From Pseudomonas batumici (lineage in GTDB: Bacteria > Pseudomonadota > Gammaproteobacteria > Pseudomonadales > Pseudomonadaceae): a stretch of 64,000 bases of DNA. Each line of letters opens with the position of its first letter. The stretch's first letter is position 1. A program made the translations under genes and the position numbers. The DNA lies in assembly GCF_000820515.1 (NCBI RefSeq), contig NZ_JXDG01000064.1, positions 1 through 64,000 on the forward strand. The letters are read 5' to 3'. The notes under the pieces were generated by a model. That model was not told where the DNA came from. It searched no databases and saw only the letters and a program-made list of their open reading frames with translations. Shown piece after piece: positions 34,042 to 42,660 of this stretch.

Positions 34042-35976
34042 ATGAGCAAAGCGGATGCCTTCACCCAGGCCGGGAAGACCGCGGTGTTGCAGAATATCCA
34101 CGGCACCTTGCAGTTCCTGCAGCGATTCCCGCCCTTCAACCAGATGGAGAACGCCCATCTGGCCTATCTGGTCGAGCAGTGCCAGCTGCGTTTCTACGGC
34201 ACCGGCGAGAGCATCATCAAGCCCGCCGACGGTCCGGTGGAACACTTCTATATCGTCAAACAGGGACGAGTGGTCGGCGAACGCCCGCATACCGCCAAGG
34301 GCGGTACCGAAACCGTCTTCGAAATCACCACCGGCGAATGCTTCCCCCTCGCGGCGCTGTTGGGCGAGCGGGCCACCCGTACCGAACACCTGGCCGGCGA
34401 AGACACCTTCTGCCTGCTGCTGAACAAACCGGCGTTCATCAAGCTGTTCTCGTCCTCCGAGACCTTTCGCAACTTTGCCCTGCGTTGCGTCAGCAGCCTG
34501 CTGGACCAGGTCAACCAGCAGGTCCAGCGCAAAGCCGTGGAAACCCTCGGTACCCAGTATTCGCTCAACACTCGGCTGGGGGAGCTGGCGATGCGCCATC
34601 CCGTGACCTGCCGCCCGAGCACCCCACTGCGCGAAGCGGTGAGCCTGATGCACGAGCAACAGGTCGGTAGCATCGTAGTGGTCAATGAGGCCAAGGCCCC
34701 GCTCGGCATCTTCACCCTGCGTGATCTGCGCCAGGTGGTGGCCGACGGCGTCCATGACTTCGACCAGCCCATCGACCGACACATGATCCAGGCGCCCTTC
34801 GCCCTGACCCCGGACCACAGCGCCTTCGACGCCGCGCTCGCCATGACCGAACGGCACATTGCCCACGTCTGCCTGGTCAAGGAGCAGCGCCTGTGCGGCG
34901 TGGTGTCCGAACGCGACCTGTTCTCCCTGCAACGGGTCGATCTGGTGCATCTGGCGCGGACCATCCGCAGCGCGGCGCGCCTGGACAACCTGGTCAGCAT
35001 TCGCGGCGAGATCGGCCAGTTGGTCGAGCGCATGCTGGCCCATGGTGCGTCGTCGACCCAGATCACCCAGATCATCACCCTGCTCAACGACCACACCGTC
35101 TGCCGGGTGATCGAACTGACCCTGGCCGACAAGGGCGACCCGGGCGTGCCGTTCAGCTGGCTGTGCTTCGGCAGCGAAGGCCGCCGCGAACAGACGCTGT
35201 ACACCGACCAGGACAACGGCATCCTCTTCGAGGCGCGCGACGCGGCCCAGGCCGCCGAGATCCGCGGCAAGTTGCTGCCCCTGGCGCAGCAGATCAACCA
35301 GAGCCTGGCACTGTGCGGCTTCAGCCTGTGCAAGGGCAACATCATGGCCGGCAACCCCGAGTTGTGCCTGTCCCGTGCCGAATGGGCCCGGCGCTTTGCC
35401 GCTTTCATTCGTGAGGCCACGCCGGAAAACCTGCTGGCGTCGAGCATCTATTTCGACCTGCGGGTGGTCTGGGGCGACGAACAAGGCTGCCGACAACTGC
35501 GCCAGGGCATCCTCGCCCAGGTCGCCGACAACCGGCTGTTCCAGCGCATGATGGCCGATAACGCCTTGCGCCAGCGCCCGCCGGTAGGGCGTTTGCGCGA
35601 GTTCGTGCTGACCCGCAACGGCAACGACAAGGCCACCCTGGACCTGAAAGTCCAGGGACTGACCCCCTTCGTCGACGGCGCCCGCCTGCTGGCACTGGCC
35701 AACGGCATCGACGCCGGCAACACCGTCGAACGCCTGCGCCAACTGGTGGCCAAAGACGTGATCGAACGCCTCGACGGCGCGGCTTATGAAGAGGCCTATC
35801 ACTTCATCCAGCAGACCCGCCTGCAACAACATCAGTTGCAAACCCGGCACAACCTGCCGTATTCCAACCGGGTCGATCCGGACAGCCTCAACCAGCTCGA
35901 CCGGCGCATCCTGCGTGAAGCCCTGCGCCAGGCGCAGCGCCTGCAAAGCAGCCTAACCTTGCGGTATCAGCTATGA
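34042..35976 (+). CDS. cNMP-binding, CBS and DUF294 nucleotidyltransferase-like protein
   Basis: A 644 aa cytoplasmic protein. Domains in order: a cyclic-nucleotide-binding-like barrel (~30-150; FYIVKQGRVVGE), two CBS repeats (~185-300; MRHPVTCRPSTPLREAVSLM and MIQAPFALTPDHSAFDAAL), the DUF294 nucleotidyltransferase-like domain (SWLCFGSEGRREQTLYTDQD) and its C-terminal helical domain. The G-S-E-G-R-x-E-Q-x-x-x-x-D-Q-D pattern keeps the metal-binding acidic residues of GlnD-like uridylyltransferases. I prefer the ATG at 34042 (MSKADAF); an in-frame ATG at 34018 has no ribosome site. It overlaps the exonuclease gene by 4 bp. The substrate is unknown. Confidence 0.85.
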   Translation: MSKADAFTQAGKTAVLQNIHGTLQFLQRFPPFNQMENAHLAYLVEQCQLRFYGTGESIIKPADGPVEHFYIVKQGRVVGERPHTAKGGTETVFEITTGECFPLAALLGERATRTEHLAGEDTFCLLLNKPAFIKLFSSSETFRNFALRCVSSLLDQVNQQVQRKAVETLGTQYSLNTRLGELAMRHPVTCRPSTPLREAVSLMHEQQVGSIVVVNEAKAPLGIFTLRDLRQVVADGVHDFDQPIDRHMIQAPFALTPDHSAFDAALAMTERHIAHVCLVKEQRLCGVVSERDLFSLQRVDLVHLARTIRSAARLDNLVSIRGEIGQLVERMLAHGASSTQITQIITLLNDHTVCRVIELTLADKGDPGVPFSWLCFGSEGRREQTLYTDQDNGILFEARDAAQAAEIRGKLLPLAQQINQSLALCGFSLCKGNIMAGNPELCLSRAEWARRFAAFIREATPENLLASSIYFDLRVVWGDEQGCRQLRQGILAQVADNRLFQRMMADNALRQRPPVGRLREFVLTRNGNDKATLDLKVQGLTPFVDGARLLALANGIDAGNTVERLRQLVAKDVIERLDGAAYEEAYHFIQQTRLQQHQLQTRHNLPYSNRVDPDSLNQLDRRILREALRQAQRLQSSLTLRYQL

Positions 35977-36680
35977 AGCTGTTTTCCTGGCTCAGCGCCC
36001 GCGTGCCCACCCTGGATGCCACCACCCTGGCGCGGGTTGGGCAACTGCCGGCCGCCAAGCCCCTGGATGGGTGTTCGCTGCGGGAACAGCGCTGGATTGT
36101 TGTCGACCTGGAAACCAGCGGCCTGAACCTGCATCGCGACCAGGTGCTGTCCATCGGCGCGGTGGTCATCGAAGACGGCGCCATCGACCTGGGGCAGTGC
36201 TTTGAACGGACCTTGCTGCGCCCCGGGCAGAGCATCAACCCCAGCGTGCTGATCCACGGCCTGGGGCCCAGTGCCCTGGCGGCCGGCAGCGATCCGGCGC
36301 AGGCATTGCTGGACTTCATGGAGTTCGTCGGCGACAGCCCGCTGCTGGCGTTCCACGCGCCCTTCGACCAGCACATGCTCGCGCGCGCGCTGAAAGACAG
36401 CCTCGGTTACCGCCTGCAGCATCCGTTTTTCGATGTGGCCGATATGGCGCCCTTGCTATGTCCACACGCGACCTTGCGCGAAGCCGGGCTCGACGACTGG
36501 ATCGGCTATTTCAAACTGCACGTGGAAGAGCGCCACAACGCCAGCGCCGATGCCCTGGCCACCGCCGAACTGGCGCTGATCCTGTTCAGTCGGGCGCGGC
36601 AACAGCAGATCCACAGCCCGTTGAATCTGCAACAACGCCTGGACCAATGGAAACGTCGCCGGCAGTCACCGTCTTTTTAA
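35973..36680 (+). CDS. DEDDh 3'-5' exonuclease (DnaQ/epsilon-like)
   Basis: 235 aa. Exo I is VVDLETSGLNLHRDQVLSIG (Asp and Glu metal ligands), Exo II HAPFDQHML, and Exo III has the DEDDh histidine in RHNASADALATAEL. It resembles the polymerase III epsilon subunit but has no polymerase-binding tail, so it is a free-standing nuclease. It is coupled by an ATGA overlap to the CBS/DUF294 gene. This pairing is common in proteobacteria near acetate and carboxylate transport genes, but none are here. Confidence 0.88.
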   Translation: MKLFSWLSARVPTLDATTLARVGQLPAAKPLDGCSLREQRWIVVDLETSGLNLHRDQVLSIGAVVIEDGAIDLGQCFERTLLRPGQSINPSVLIHGLGPSALAAGSDPAQALLDFMEFVGDSPLLAFHAPFDQHMLARALKDSLGYRLQHPFFDVADMAPLLCPHATLREAGLDDWIGYFKLHVEERHNASADALATAELALILFSRARQQQIHSPLNLQQRLDQWKRRRQSPSF

Positions 36681-36694
36681 GCCACACCTCATCC

Positions 36695-36802
36695 CCCTGT
36701 AGGAGCCAGCTTGCTGGCGATGAAGGTCAACAATAACGCGGGGGGACTGGAAACACCCCGGCGCCCTTGAGTTCATCGCCGGCAAGCCGGCTCCTACAGG
36801 GA
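36695..36802. repeat. REPIN
   Basis: TGTAGGAGCCAGCTTGCTGG near 36698 faces CGCCGGCAAGCCGGCTCCTA near 36777. The small gap to 36883 holds nothing else. Confidence 0.85.
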
Positions 36803-36882
36803 TCGTGTCTGTTCTCATGGCATCATCGAGCAACCGCACCAACTCCGCCCCCCACTGCTGATCCTCGCGCAACCCCAGCGAC

Positions 36883-38256
36883 CTACTCATGGACAGCCCC
36901 GCCATCAACGTTCAGCGCCTCGACGGGCTTGCCCTGGCCGATCCCGTACCAATCGAGTTTGCGGGTCAGCACCATGAACACCCCGAGCAGGCTGAACAGC
37001 AGCAGCGAGCCCATCAACAACGCATAGTCCTCGGCGCTCAACAGCCCATACAGCAAGCCATACAAAGCCGCGAAGCCGATGCCGAAGCCCAGGCCATGGG
37101 TCAGGCTGCGCAACACATGACAGACATAGAAGCCGAGCAACGCGACACAAGCCCCGGCCGACAGCAGGTACGCCAGGCCAAACCCAAGATGCTCCGACAG
37201 CGACAGCAACAGCAGGTAGAAGACGGCCAGCGCCACCCCGACCAGGGCGTACTGGACCGGGTGCACCGCCAGGCGCTTGAGCACTTCGAACAGAAAGAAG
37301 CCGGCAAAGGTCAAGGCGATGAACAGCAGCGCATATTTGATTGCCCGGTCGGACTTGAGGTACTGATCCACCGGCTCGATAAAGCTCACACCGAAGCTAC
37401 GGGACTTGAAGCCGTCACAGTGGGTGGTCGCCAGGCAGTTGTTGAGCGCTTCACTCAGATTGGTGGAGAAGAACGACGTCTGCCAGTGGGCATTGAAGCC
37501 TTGATCGGTGACCTCGCGCCTGACCGGCAGGTAGTTGCCGATAAAACTGGGGTTCGGCCAATCAGCGGCCAGATGGATGTTGCTGGTCTTGCCCACCGGC
37601 AACACCTGCAACTGGCCGGTGCCTTGCAGCGCCAGGTCGAAGTCGAACTCGATGTGCTGCTCTTCCCGGCCATCGACGCGCGGCAGGTTCACATGCACAC
37701 CGTCGCCCAGCCAACTCACCTGGGTTCCGGGCCGGAACTCCAGGTTCTGGCTGCCCACGTGCAAGGTCAGGGCGTTTTCGATGCCGCGGATATCGCTGAT
37801 GCCCAGCGCCAGGTACGGTTCATCGAAGCGATAATCGGCAAAGTCCTCGGTGATGCCCAATTGCAGCGGCAGCGCGAAGCTACCGCTGATCTGGTTATTG
37901 GCGTGGAACAGTCGCGCTTCATAGATGCCCCGCGCGCGCAGCTCGGTCTGGACCTTGCCGTCGAGCTCGAAGCGTTCCGGCAAGAAGTACAGGCGCCCAC
38001 TGACTTCGCTGGTTTGCTGGTAACGCTCACCCTTGGCATCGGTCTTCCATTCGCGCACGGTCTGGCGATACGGCACCACCAGCAGCGGGCCGTTCAATTG
38101 CTGGCTGTAGCTGGAACTGCGGGCGATATCTTCCAGAACGCCGTCGCGCAGGCGCTGGCGCTCGCTGATGACCCCATCGATCATCATCAAAGGCACCAGC
38201 AACAACAGCATCAGTAGGGCTATCGCCCCGAGTTTTATAGCCAGACTGCGGTTCAT
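36883..38256 (-). CDS. creD: Inner membrane protein CreD
   Basis: CreD is an inner-membrane protein strongly induced by CreBC and involved in envelope and biofilm phenotypes. This 457 aa protein has an N-terminal TM (LGAIALLMLLLLVPLMMIDG), a large periplasmic region to about residue 300 (SGRLYFLPERFELDG, then GTQVSWLGDGVHVNL) and a cluster of TM helices at the end. The start at 38256 has GGGAGAG upstream. The frame continues upstream but without a ribosome site. Four direct repeats in the creC-creD gap probably bind CreB. Confidence 0.92.
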   Translation of the reverse strand: MNRSLAIKLGAIALLMLLLLVPLMMIDGVISERQRLRDGVLEDIARSSSYSQQLNGPLLVVPYRQTVREWKTDAKGERYQQTSEVSGRLYFLPERFELDGKVQTELRARGIYEARLFHANNQISGSFALPLQLGITEDFADYRFDEPYLALGISDIRGIENALTLHVGSQNLEFRPGTQVSWLGDGVHVNLPRVDGREEQHIEFDFDLALQGTGQLQVLPVGKTSNIHLAADWPNPSFIGNYLPVRREVTDQGFNAHWQTSFFSTNLSEALNNCLATTHCDGFKSRSFGVSFIEPVDQYLKSDRAIKYALLFIALTFAGFFLFEVLKRLAVHPVQYALVGVALAVFYLLLLSLSEHLGFGLAYLLSAGACVALLGFYVCHVLRSLTHGLGFGIGFAALYGLLYGLLSAEDYALLMGSLLLFSLLGVFMVLTRKLDWYGIGQGKPVEALNVDGGAVHE

Positions 38257-38301
38257 GGGGTCTCTCCCTGTTGGTATGGGGGAGAGTCTGCGCAGCCTGT
38301 G

Positions 38302-38339
38302 TGGAGGCTTGATGGGGCGAATATGGAGACTGTGTGGAG
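38302..38339. promoter_or_regulatory. Candidate CreB box: four 11-bp-spaced repeats
   Basis: On the plus strand TGGAG, TGGGG, TGGAG and TGGAG begin at 38302, 38313, 38324 and 38335, exactly 11 bp apart. Toward creD this reads CTCCA-N6-CTCCA-N6-CCCCA-N6-CTCCA. The E. coli cre tag TTCAC-N6-TTCAC has the same geometry with a different core. The repeats lie 46-83 bp before the creD start. Confidence 0.65.
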
Positions 38340-38351
38340 ATGCTGCGCGGG

Positions 38352-39770
38352 TCAGGGAAACCTCAGGCTGACCTCGACACCGCCGGGCACATTGCCGATC
38401 CGCAGTTCGCCGCCGTGCAGTTTCATCACTTCCTCGACGAAATTCAGCCCCAGCCCGGTGCTCTTGCGACCGCTGCCCGGGCGCGGCAGGGAGTAGAAGC
38501 GCTCGCTCAACCTCGGCAGGGCATATTCGGGGATCGCCTCGGCCTGGTTGAACAGCGAGAAGCACAGCTGCCGGCCCTGGCGCTCGGCCTTGAAGCGCAC
38601 AACCCCCTCGGTCGGCGTGAAATCCAGCGCATTGTCCAGCAGGTTGCCGATGGCCTGGCGCAGTAGGAAGGGTTCGCCGAAGACCTTCAGGTCTGGCGCA
38701 ATCGATTGTTCCACCTGCAAACGCCCGCGCTCGATCCGCGCAGCCTGGGCCTGCAACACCTCATCCACCAGGCTCGCCAAGGGCACCTCGACCTGTTCCT
38801 CCAGCGCCTGACGCTGCTCCACCAGCGCCAGGTTCAGCAGCCGCTCGATCAACTGCTGCATCCGCGCGCTTTCGCTGTCGATATTGCCGACGAAGCGTTC
38901 GCGCTGAGCCTGCGGCATCTCGCCCTGCAACAACTCCGCCGCCCCGCGAATCGCCGCCAGCGGGCTTTTCAGCTCGTGGGTCAGGGTGTGCACGTAGCGC
39001 TCGACATAGGCCTTGCCCTCCAGTTGCGTGCGCATGTGTTCCACGGCATTGGCCAACTGCGCCATCTCGCCGCCGCGATAGTGCGGTAACTCGGCCCGGC
39101 GCCCCTCGCTGACCGCCTGGGCGTAGGCGGTCAGGCGCCGCAACGCCGCGCTCAGCCACCAGGACAGCAGCGCACCGAACAACAGGCCCAGGCCGATCAG
39201 CCCGGCGCCGTACCAGAGCAGGCGGTGCTCGGTGCGATCCACGTAGGGCTGCAACGAACTGTTGGGCTTGGCCACCGTAACCACGCCGATGATCTGGCCG
39301 TTGTCGGTGATCGGCGCGCCGACATGCATCACCGAGGAATTCGGGTCGCCGTCCACCGTGCGGGTCGAGCGGGCACCGTACTCGCCGCGCAGGGTCAGGT
39401 AGACATCGTTCCAGTTCGAATAGTCCTGCCCCACCGCCTGCTCGGCGGAATCGAGCAATACGATACCGTGGGCGTCGGTCACGTAGATCCGGTGATTGAC
39501 CTGATTCTTCTCCAGCCCCCAGATGGTCGCCGCCGGCTTGCGCTGGCCGTAGGCCTTGAGCACTTGCGGCAGGCGGCTCTGGCTGAGGGTGCCGTTCTTG
39601 ACGTCATCGTGGAGGATTTCCGCCAGCAGGTTGGCCGTGTCCACCAGGGTTTCCTCCGTGGACTGGCGCACGCCGGGGCGGATTTCCTTCATCACCGTGT
39701 TCAGCACGAAGTAACCGGTCAGGCCGATGAAGAGCAGGTACACCAGGAAAATCCGGATCGACAAGGGCAT
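38352..39770 (-). CDS. creC: Sensor histidine kinase CreC
   Basis: CreC is the membrane kinase of the CreBC system, which responds to PBP4 inhibition and carbon state and affects beta-lactam response in Pseudomonas. This 472 aa protein has TM helices at ~5-27 and ~182-205, a periplasmic sensor between (ATIWGLEKNQVNHRIYVTD), a HAMP region, the H box with His265 (THELKSPLAAIRG), the N box (GNLLDNALDFTP) and a G box (KSTGLGLNFVEEVM). Its start shares one base with the creB stop (TGATG), so translation is coupled. Confidence 0.94.
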   Translation of the reverse strand: MPLSIRIFLVYLLFIGLTGYFVLNTVMKEIRPGVRQSTEETLVDTANLLAEILHDDVKNGTLSQSRLPQVLKAYGQRKPAATIWGLEKNQVNHRIYVTDAHGIVLLDSAEQAVGQDYSNWNDVYLTLRGEYGARSTRTVDGDPNSSVMHVGAPITDNGQIIGVVTVAKPNSSLQPYVDRTEHRLLWYGAGLIGLGLLFGALLSWWLSAALRRLTAYAQAVSEGRRAELPHYRGGEMAQLANAVEHMRTQLEGKAYVERYVHTLTHELKSPLAAIRGAAELLQGEMPQAQRERFVGNIDSESARMQQLIERLLNLALVEQRQALEEQVEVPLASLVDEVLQAQAARIERGRLQVEQSIAPDLKVFGEPFLLRQAIGNLLDNALDFTPTEGVVRFKAERQGRQLCFSLFNQAEAIPEYALPRLSERFYSLPRPGSGRKSTGLGLNFVEEVMKLHGGELRIGNVPGGVEVSLRFP

Positions 39771-40450
39771 CAGCTGTTCCCCGAACTGTAGCTGTAGCCC
39801 AGCCCGCGATGGGTCTGGATCGGTTCGGCATCGGCCGCCACCGCCCGCAGCTTGGCTCGCAGGCTCTTGATATGGCTGTCGATATTGCGCTCGTAGCCGG
39901 CATCCGCCGCCACGCCCAGCGCATCGAGCAACTGCTCGCGGCTGAACACCCGCTCGGGTTGTTCCAGCAGGCAGGCGAGCAGGCGGAATTCGTGACGGGT
40001 CAGGCTCAAGGGGTGGTTGCGATAGCTGATCTGCACCCGCTCGTGATCGACCAGGAAGCGTTCGCTGGAAACCGGCGACGGTGCCGGGGCCACCACGCGC
40101 TTGAGGATCGCCCGCACCCGTGCCGCGACTTCCCGCGGACTGAAGGGCTTGACCACGTAATCGTCGGCGCCGATCTCCAGGCCCACCACACGGTCGATCT
40201 CACCATCGCGGGCGCTGAGAAACATCACCGGCACTTCGGTAAAGCGCCGCAGTTGCTTGCACACCTCGAAACCGCTGATGTCCGGCAGGCCGATATCGAG
40301 AATCAGCAGGTCGGCGGGTGTCGCACGTTGATGTTCCACCGCCGCGCCGCCCAGGTTCAGCCAGGTGGTGGTGAACCCCTCCCCCTGCAAGGCGTAGATA
40401 AGGGTATCGGCAATCGCCGCTTCGTCTTCGACAATCAGGATATGGGGCAT
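39770..40450 (-). CDS. creB: Response regulator CreB (OmpR family)
   Basis: A 226 aa OmpR/PhoB-type regulator. The receiver domain has acidic residues in IVEDE, phospho-acceptor Asp52 (LILDIGLPD), and lysine in VVKPFSPRE. The C-terminal winged helix has LTRHEFRLLACLLEQPERVF and IDSHIKSLRAKLRA. The start at 40450 (MPHILIVEDE) is the family start; upstream codons in the frame belong to the promoter of the divergent RHS gene. OmpR-family regulators bind 11-bp-spaced direct repeats such as those found before creD. Confidence 0.94.
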   Translation of the reverse strand: MPHILIVEDEAAIADTLIYALQGEGFTTTWLNLGGAAVEHQRATPADLLILDIGLPDISGFEVCKQLRRFTEVPVMFLSARDGEIDRVVGLEIGADDYVVKPFSPREVAARVRAILKRVVAPAPSPVSSERFLVDHERVQISYRNHPLSLTRHEFRLLACLLEQPERVFSREQLLDALGVAADAGYERNIDSHIKSLRAKLRAVAADAEPIQTHRGLGYSYSSGNS

Positions 40451-40543
40451 GGCGTCCGAGCACTTGGCGTTAATGGCGCAACGGTGCCGGACGCGTGCGG
40501 CTCCGTCAATCAGCAGCGAGCCTTGTACGCTGCTCGCTCGGTT

Positions 40544-40568
40544 ACCTGATAGTTCTGCTAGTAGGCAA
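40544..40568 (+). repeat. RHS leader repeat, copy 1
   Basis: ACCTGATAGTTCTGCTAGTA then GGCAA. It ends 60 nt before the ATG of the first RHS gene, the same spacing as copy 2 at 48319. Confidence 0.8.
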
Positions 40569-40628
40569 GAGCCTGGAAACAGCCAACACTTGGTGTACGT
40601 GTCCTCGACCTCGCCCGGAGTCAGACCG

Positions 40629-41753
40629 ATGCCAATCACCCCTCGCGAAACCATCCTGTGCCGCTACCGCTACGACCCGCTGGATCGTTTGGTCGACTGC
40701 GCACCGTTGAGCCAAGCGAATCTCCAGCGCTTCTACTGCAAGAGTCGCCTGGCCAACGAAATTCAGGGCGCGAATCGCTCTACTGTATTTCAGTACGACG
40801 ACCATCTGCTGGCGCAACACCAGCAGGACGCAAGCGCAAGGGAAAGCCGTTTGTTGGCCACCGACGCCCAGCGTTCAGTCCTGCATTGCCTCAGCCCCCA
40901 ACAACAGCAGCCCAGCGCCTATAGCCCTTATGGGCAACGTACAGCCAGGAATGGTTTGCTCAGTTTGCTGGGATTCAACGGCGAAAGGCCTGACCCGCTG
41001 ACCGGACATTATTTGCTGGGCAATGGCTACCGCGCCTTCAATCCGGTACTGATGCGCTTCAACAGCCCGGACAGTCTGAGTCCATTTGCGGAAGGCGGAT
41101 TTAATAGTTATGCATATTGCCTGGGAGACCCGGTAAATCAGATAGATCCGAATGGGCACAGCCCCTTAAAACGATTAGCCAAAATGATCGAAGGCCTATC
41201 AAAACCACCACGCCCACCACGTCCGATTGCGTCTAGCTCTGGAACAGTCGCCCAAACAGCTGCAAGCGCCGCTCCAAGAGGCAGAGGGAGCCGGCTTCTG
41301 TCCCCAGAAGAAAGGCGTATTCGACGTAATAACAATTCGGCCAGGCATCGCACCAAACTAAAAAATCTGGCAGAAACCATCGAGCGAAACGAAGCAATTC
41401 GCCCACCTTCAACCCTTTACTATGGAGCAGAAAAGATCACCGATCCAGCAACCCTCGAAAGCGCCTACTTACAAGCGAAAGAAGCAGGAGTGTACAATTT
41501 TTCCGGAGCATATCCAGACCTAAGCATCAAGCACATGATCAAGATCAATGATGTGTATGTGCTCGATGTCACACATTTCAATCTCGCGATAGATTATCTA
41601 AAATCCAATTCAAATTCATTGAACATAGGTAATTATGGTAACGCTCATCGCGCAATTATAAAACGCGCCGAATACATCAGAGAATTCGCTAAGGTAGACC
41701 TGTTCACACTCCACCCCCCCAGTCCCCGTAGCACTTCGCCCGCAGGCCGATAA
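40629..41753 (+). CDS. Orphan RHS-core protein with unknown C-terminal domain (1)
   Basis: 374 aa. The N-terminal 180 residues are the RHS-associated core: CRYRYDPLDRLVDC at the start, then LLGFNGERPDPLTGHYLLGN, RFNSPDSLSPFAEGG and the closing DPVNQIDPNG. After this conserved junction the sequence changes to a Pro/Arg linker and an AT-richer, unique domain (YYGAEKITDPATLESAYLQA, then DLSIKHMIKINDVYVL), as in polymorphic RHS toxins. It has no signal peptide, no YD-repeat shell and no T6SS adaptor, so export is unclear. No separate immunity gene follows. The start at 40629 is preferred because the frame upstream lies in creB promoter sequence. Confidence 0.82.
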   Translation: MPITPRETILCRYRYDPLDRLVDCAPLSQANLQRFYCKSRLANEIQGANRSTVFQYDDHLLAQHQQDASARESRLLATDAQRSVLHCLSPQQQQPSAYSPYGQRTARNGLLSLLGFNGERPDPLTGHYLLGNGYRAFNPVLMRFNSPDSLSPFAEGGFNSYAYCLGDPVNQIDPNGHSPLKRLAKMIEGLSKPPRPPRPIASSSGTVAQTAASAAPRGRGSRLLSPEERRIRRNNNSARHRTKLKNLAETIERNEAIRPPSTLYYGAEKITDPATLESAYLQAKEAGVYNFSGAYPDLSIKHMIKINDVYVLDVTHFNLAIDYLKSNSNSLNIGNYGNAHRAIIKRAEYIREFAKVDLFTLHPPSPRSTSPAGR

Positions 41754-41770
41754 GAACTTGGGCTGATGTT

Positions 41771-41808
41771 AAAAAACCTCCCTGTAAAGCATCCACTGCT
41801 TTTCAGGG
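41771..41808 (-). terminator. Intrinsic terminator of the zinc protease gene
   Basis: Read on the minus strand, CCCTGAAAAGCA and TGCTTTACAGGG pair around a 5-nt loop and are followed by AGGTTTTTT. Confidence 0.85.
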
Positions 41809-41846
41809 AAGCTCCGTCGACCGTCTCACGTTTTAACACGCGCCAC

Positions 41847-42347
41847 TCAACAATCCGGCTTGTCCGCCGTATAACGCCGGGCTGGATTCACCGCCGCGCC
41901 GAACTCACGCAGGGCCTTGGCACCGATCAGCAACGGAAAGTTGAAGCTGCTACGGTTGGTCAGGTTGACCTCCACCGTGCGTTTGACATTGCCCAGGCAC
42001 ATCTCCAGTTCCACCACCGGGCGCTTGCTCGGATCGGCGGCTTCGCCGTCCTCGTCTTCCTCGGAACGGGTCTTGATCCTGCTGATCCGTGAAACCTTGT
42101 GCTCATAGACCTTGTTGCCGGCATCCGCCGTGCCCAGGCGGAAGCGCACCCAGTCCTCGCCATCGCGCTTGAACAACTCGATGTCCTTGGCCGACAACGA
42201 GGCGGTCAGCGCACCGGTGTCCATCTTGGCCTTGAAGGTCTGGCCGATTTCCGGCAACCGGATGTATTCGTAGCGCCCGTAGAGGGTCGGTTCGGCCGCC
42301 ATGACCGGCAGGGCCAGGAAAGACAGCAGGGCAATAATGGATTTCAC
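41847..42347 (-). CDS. RimK-type ATP-dependent zinc protease family protein
   Basis: A 166 aa member of the DUF785/RimB-like family, related to retropepsin-fold aspartic proteases. The active-site-like KMDTGALTASLSA has Asp43-Thr-Gly. I chose the GTG start at 42347 because it gives a clear signal peptide (MKSIIALLSFLALPVMA), so this copy is probably periplasmic. An ATG at 42386 in frame would put 13 extra residues before it. Pseudomonas RimB, a cytoplasmic relative, trims poly-Glu tails of ribosomal protein S6, but this exported paralogue must have another substrate. Confidence 0.8.
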   Translation of the reverse strand: MKSIIALLSFLALPVMAAEPTLYGRYEYIRLPEIGQTFKAKMDTGALTASLSAKDIELFKRDGEDWVRFRLGTADAGNKVYEHKVSRISRIKTRSEEDEDGEAADPSKRPVVELEMCLGNVKRTVEVNLTNRSSFNFPLLIGAKALREFGAAVNPARRYTADKPDC

Positions 42348-42443
42348 TTCGGCTGTACCTTTGAGTGGACGCACAAGGAGCGCCATTTTAGACCGCTGTT
42401 TCAGCGTTGGTTCATGAACAAATCTGACAGACCTACTTCTCCC

Positions 42444-42548
42444 CCGGTAGGAGCTGGCTTGTCGGGACGCCGCATCGCAGCGATGAGGCCCGTGAGTCTT
42501 GAATCGACTATACGGCCGCCATCGCCAGCAAGCCGGCTCCTACAGGGA
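42444..42548. repeat. REPIN
   Basis: GGTAGGAGCTGGCTTGTCGG near 42446 faces CGCCAGCAAGCCGGCTCCTA near 42524. Confidence 0.85.
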
Positions 42549-42660
42549 GCCGTGTTCGCTCCGGACTGATCAGCACCCGCCTAGCGTCGCCCAGGCGATT
42601 TGGCGTCTGCCCGCGTCGCCTTTATCATGGCGCGCCCTCACGCTTTCAAAGAGTCCCTGT

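Noticed and set aside
33984..34670. 228-codon plus-strand frame
   Set aside because: Out of frame with, and overlapping, the clear cNMP/CBS/DUF294 gene.
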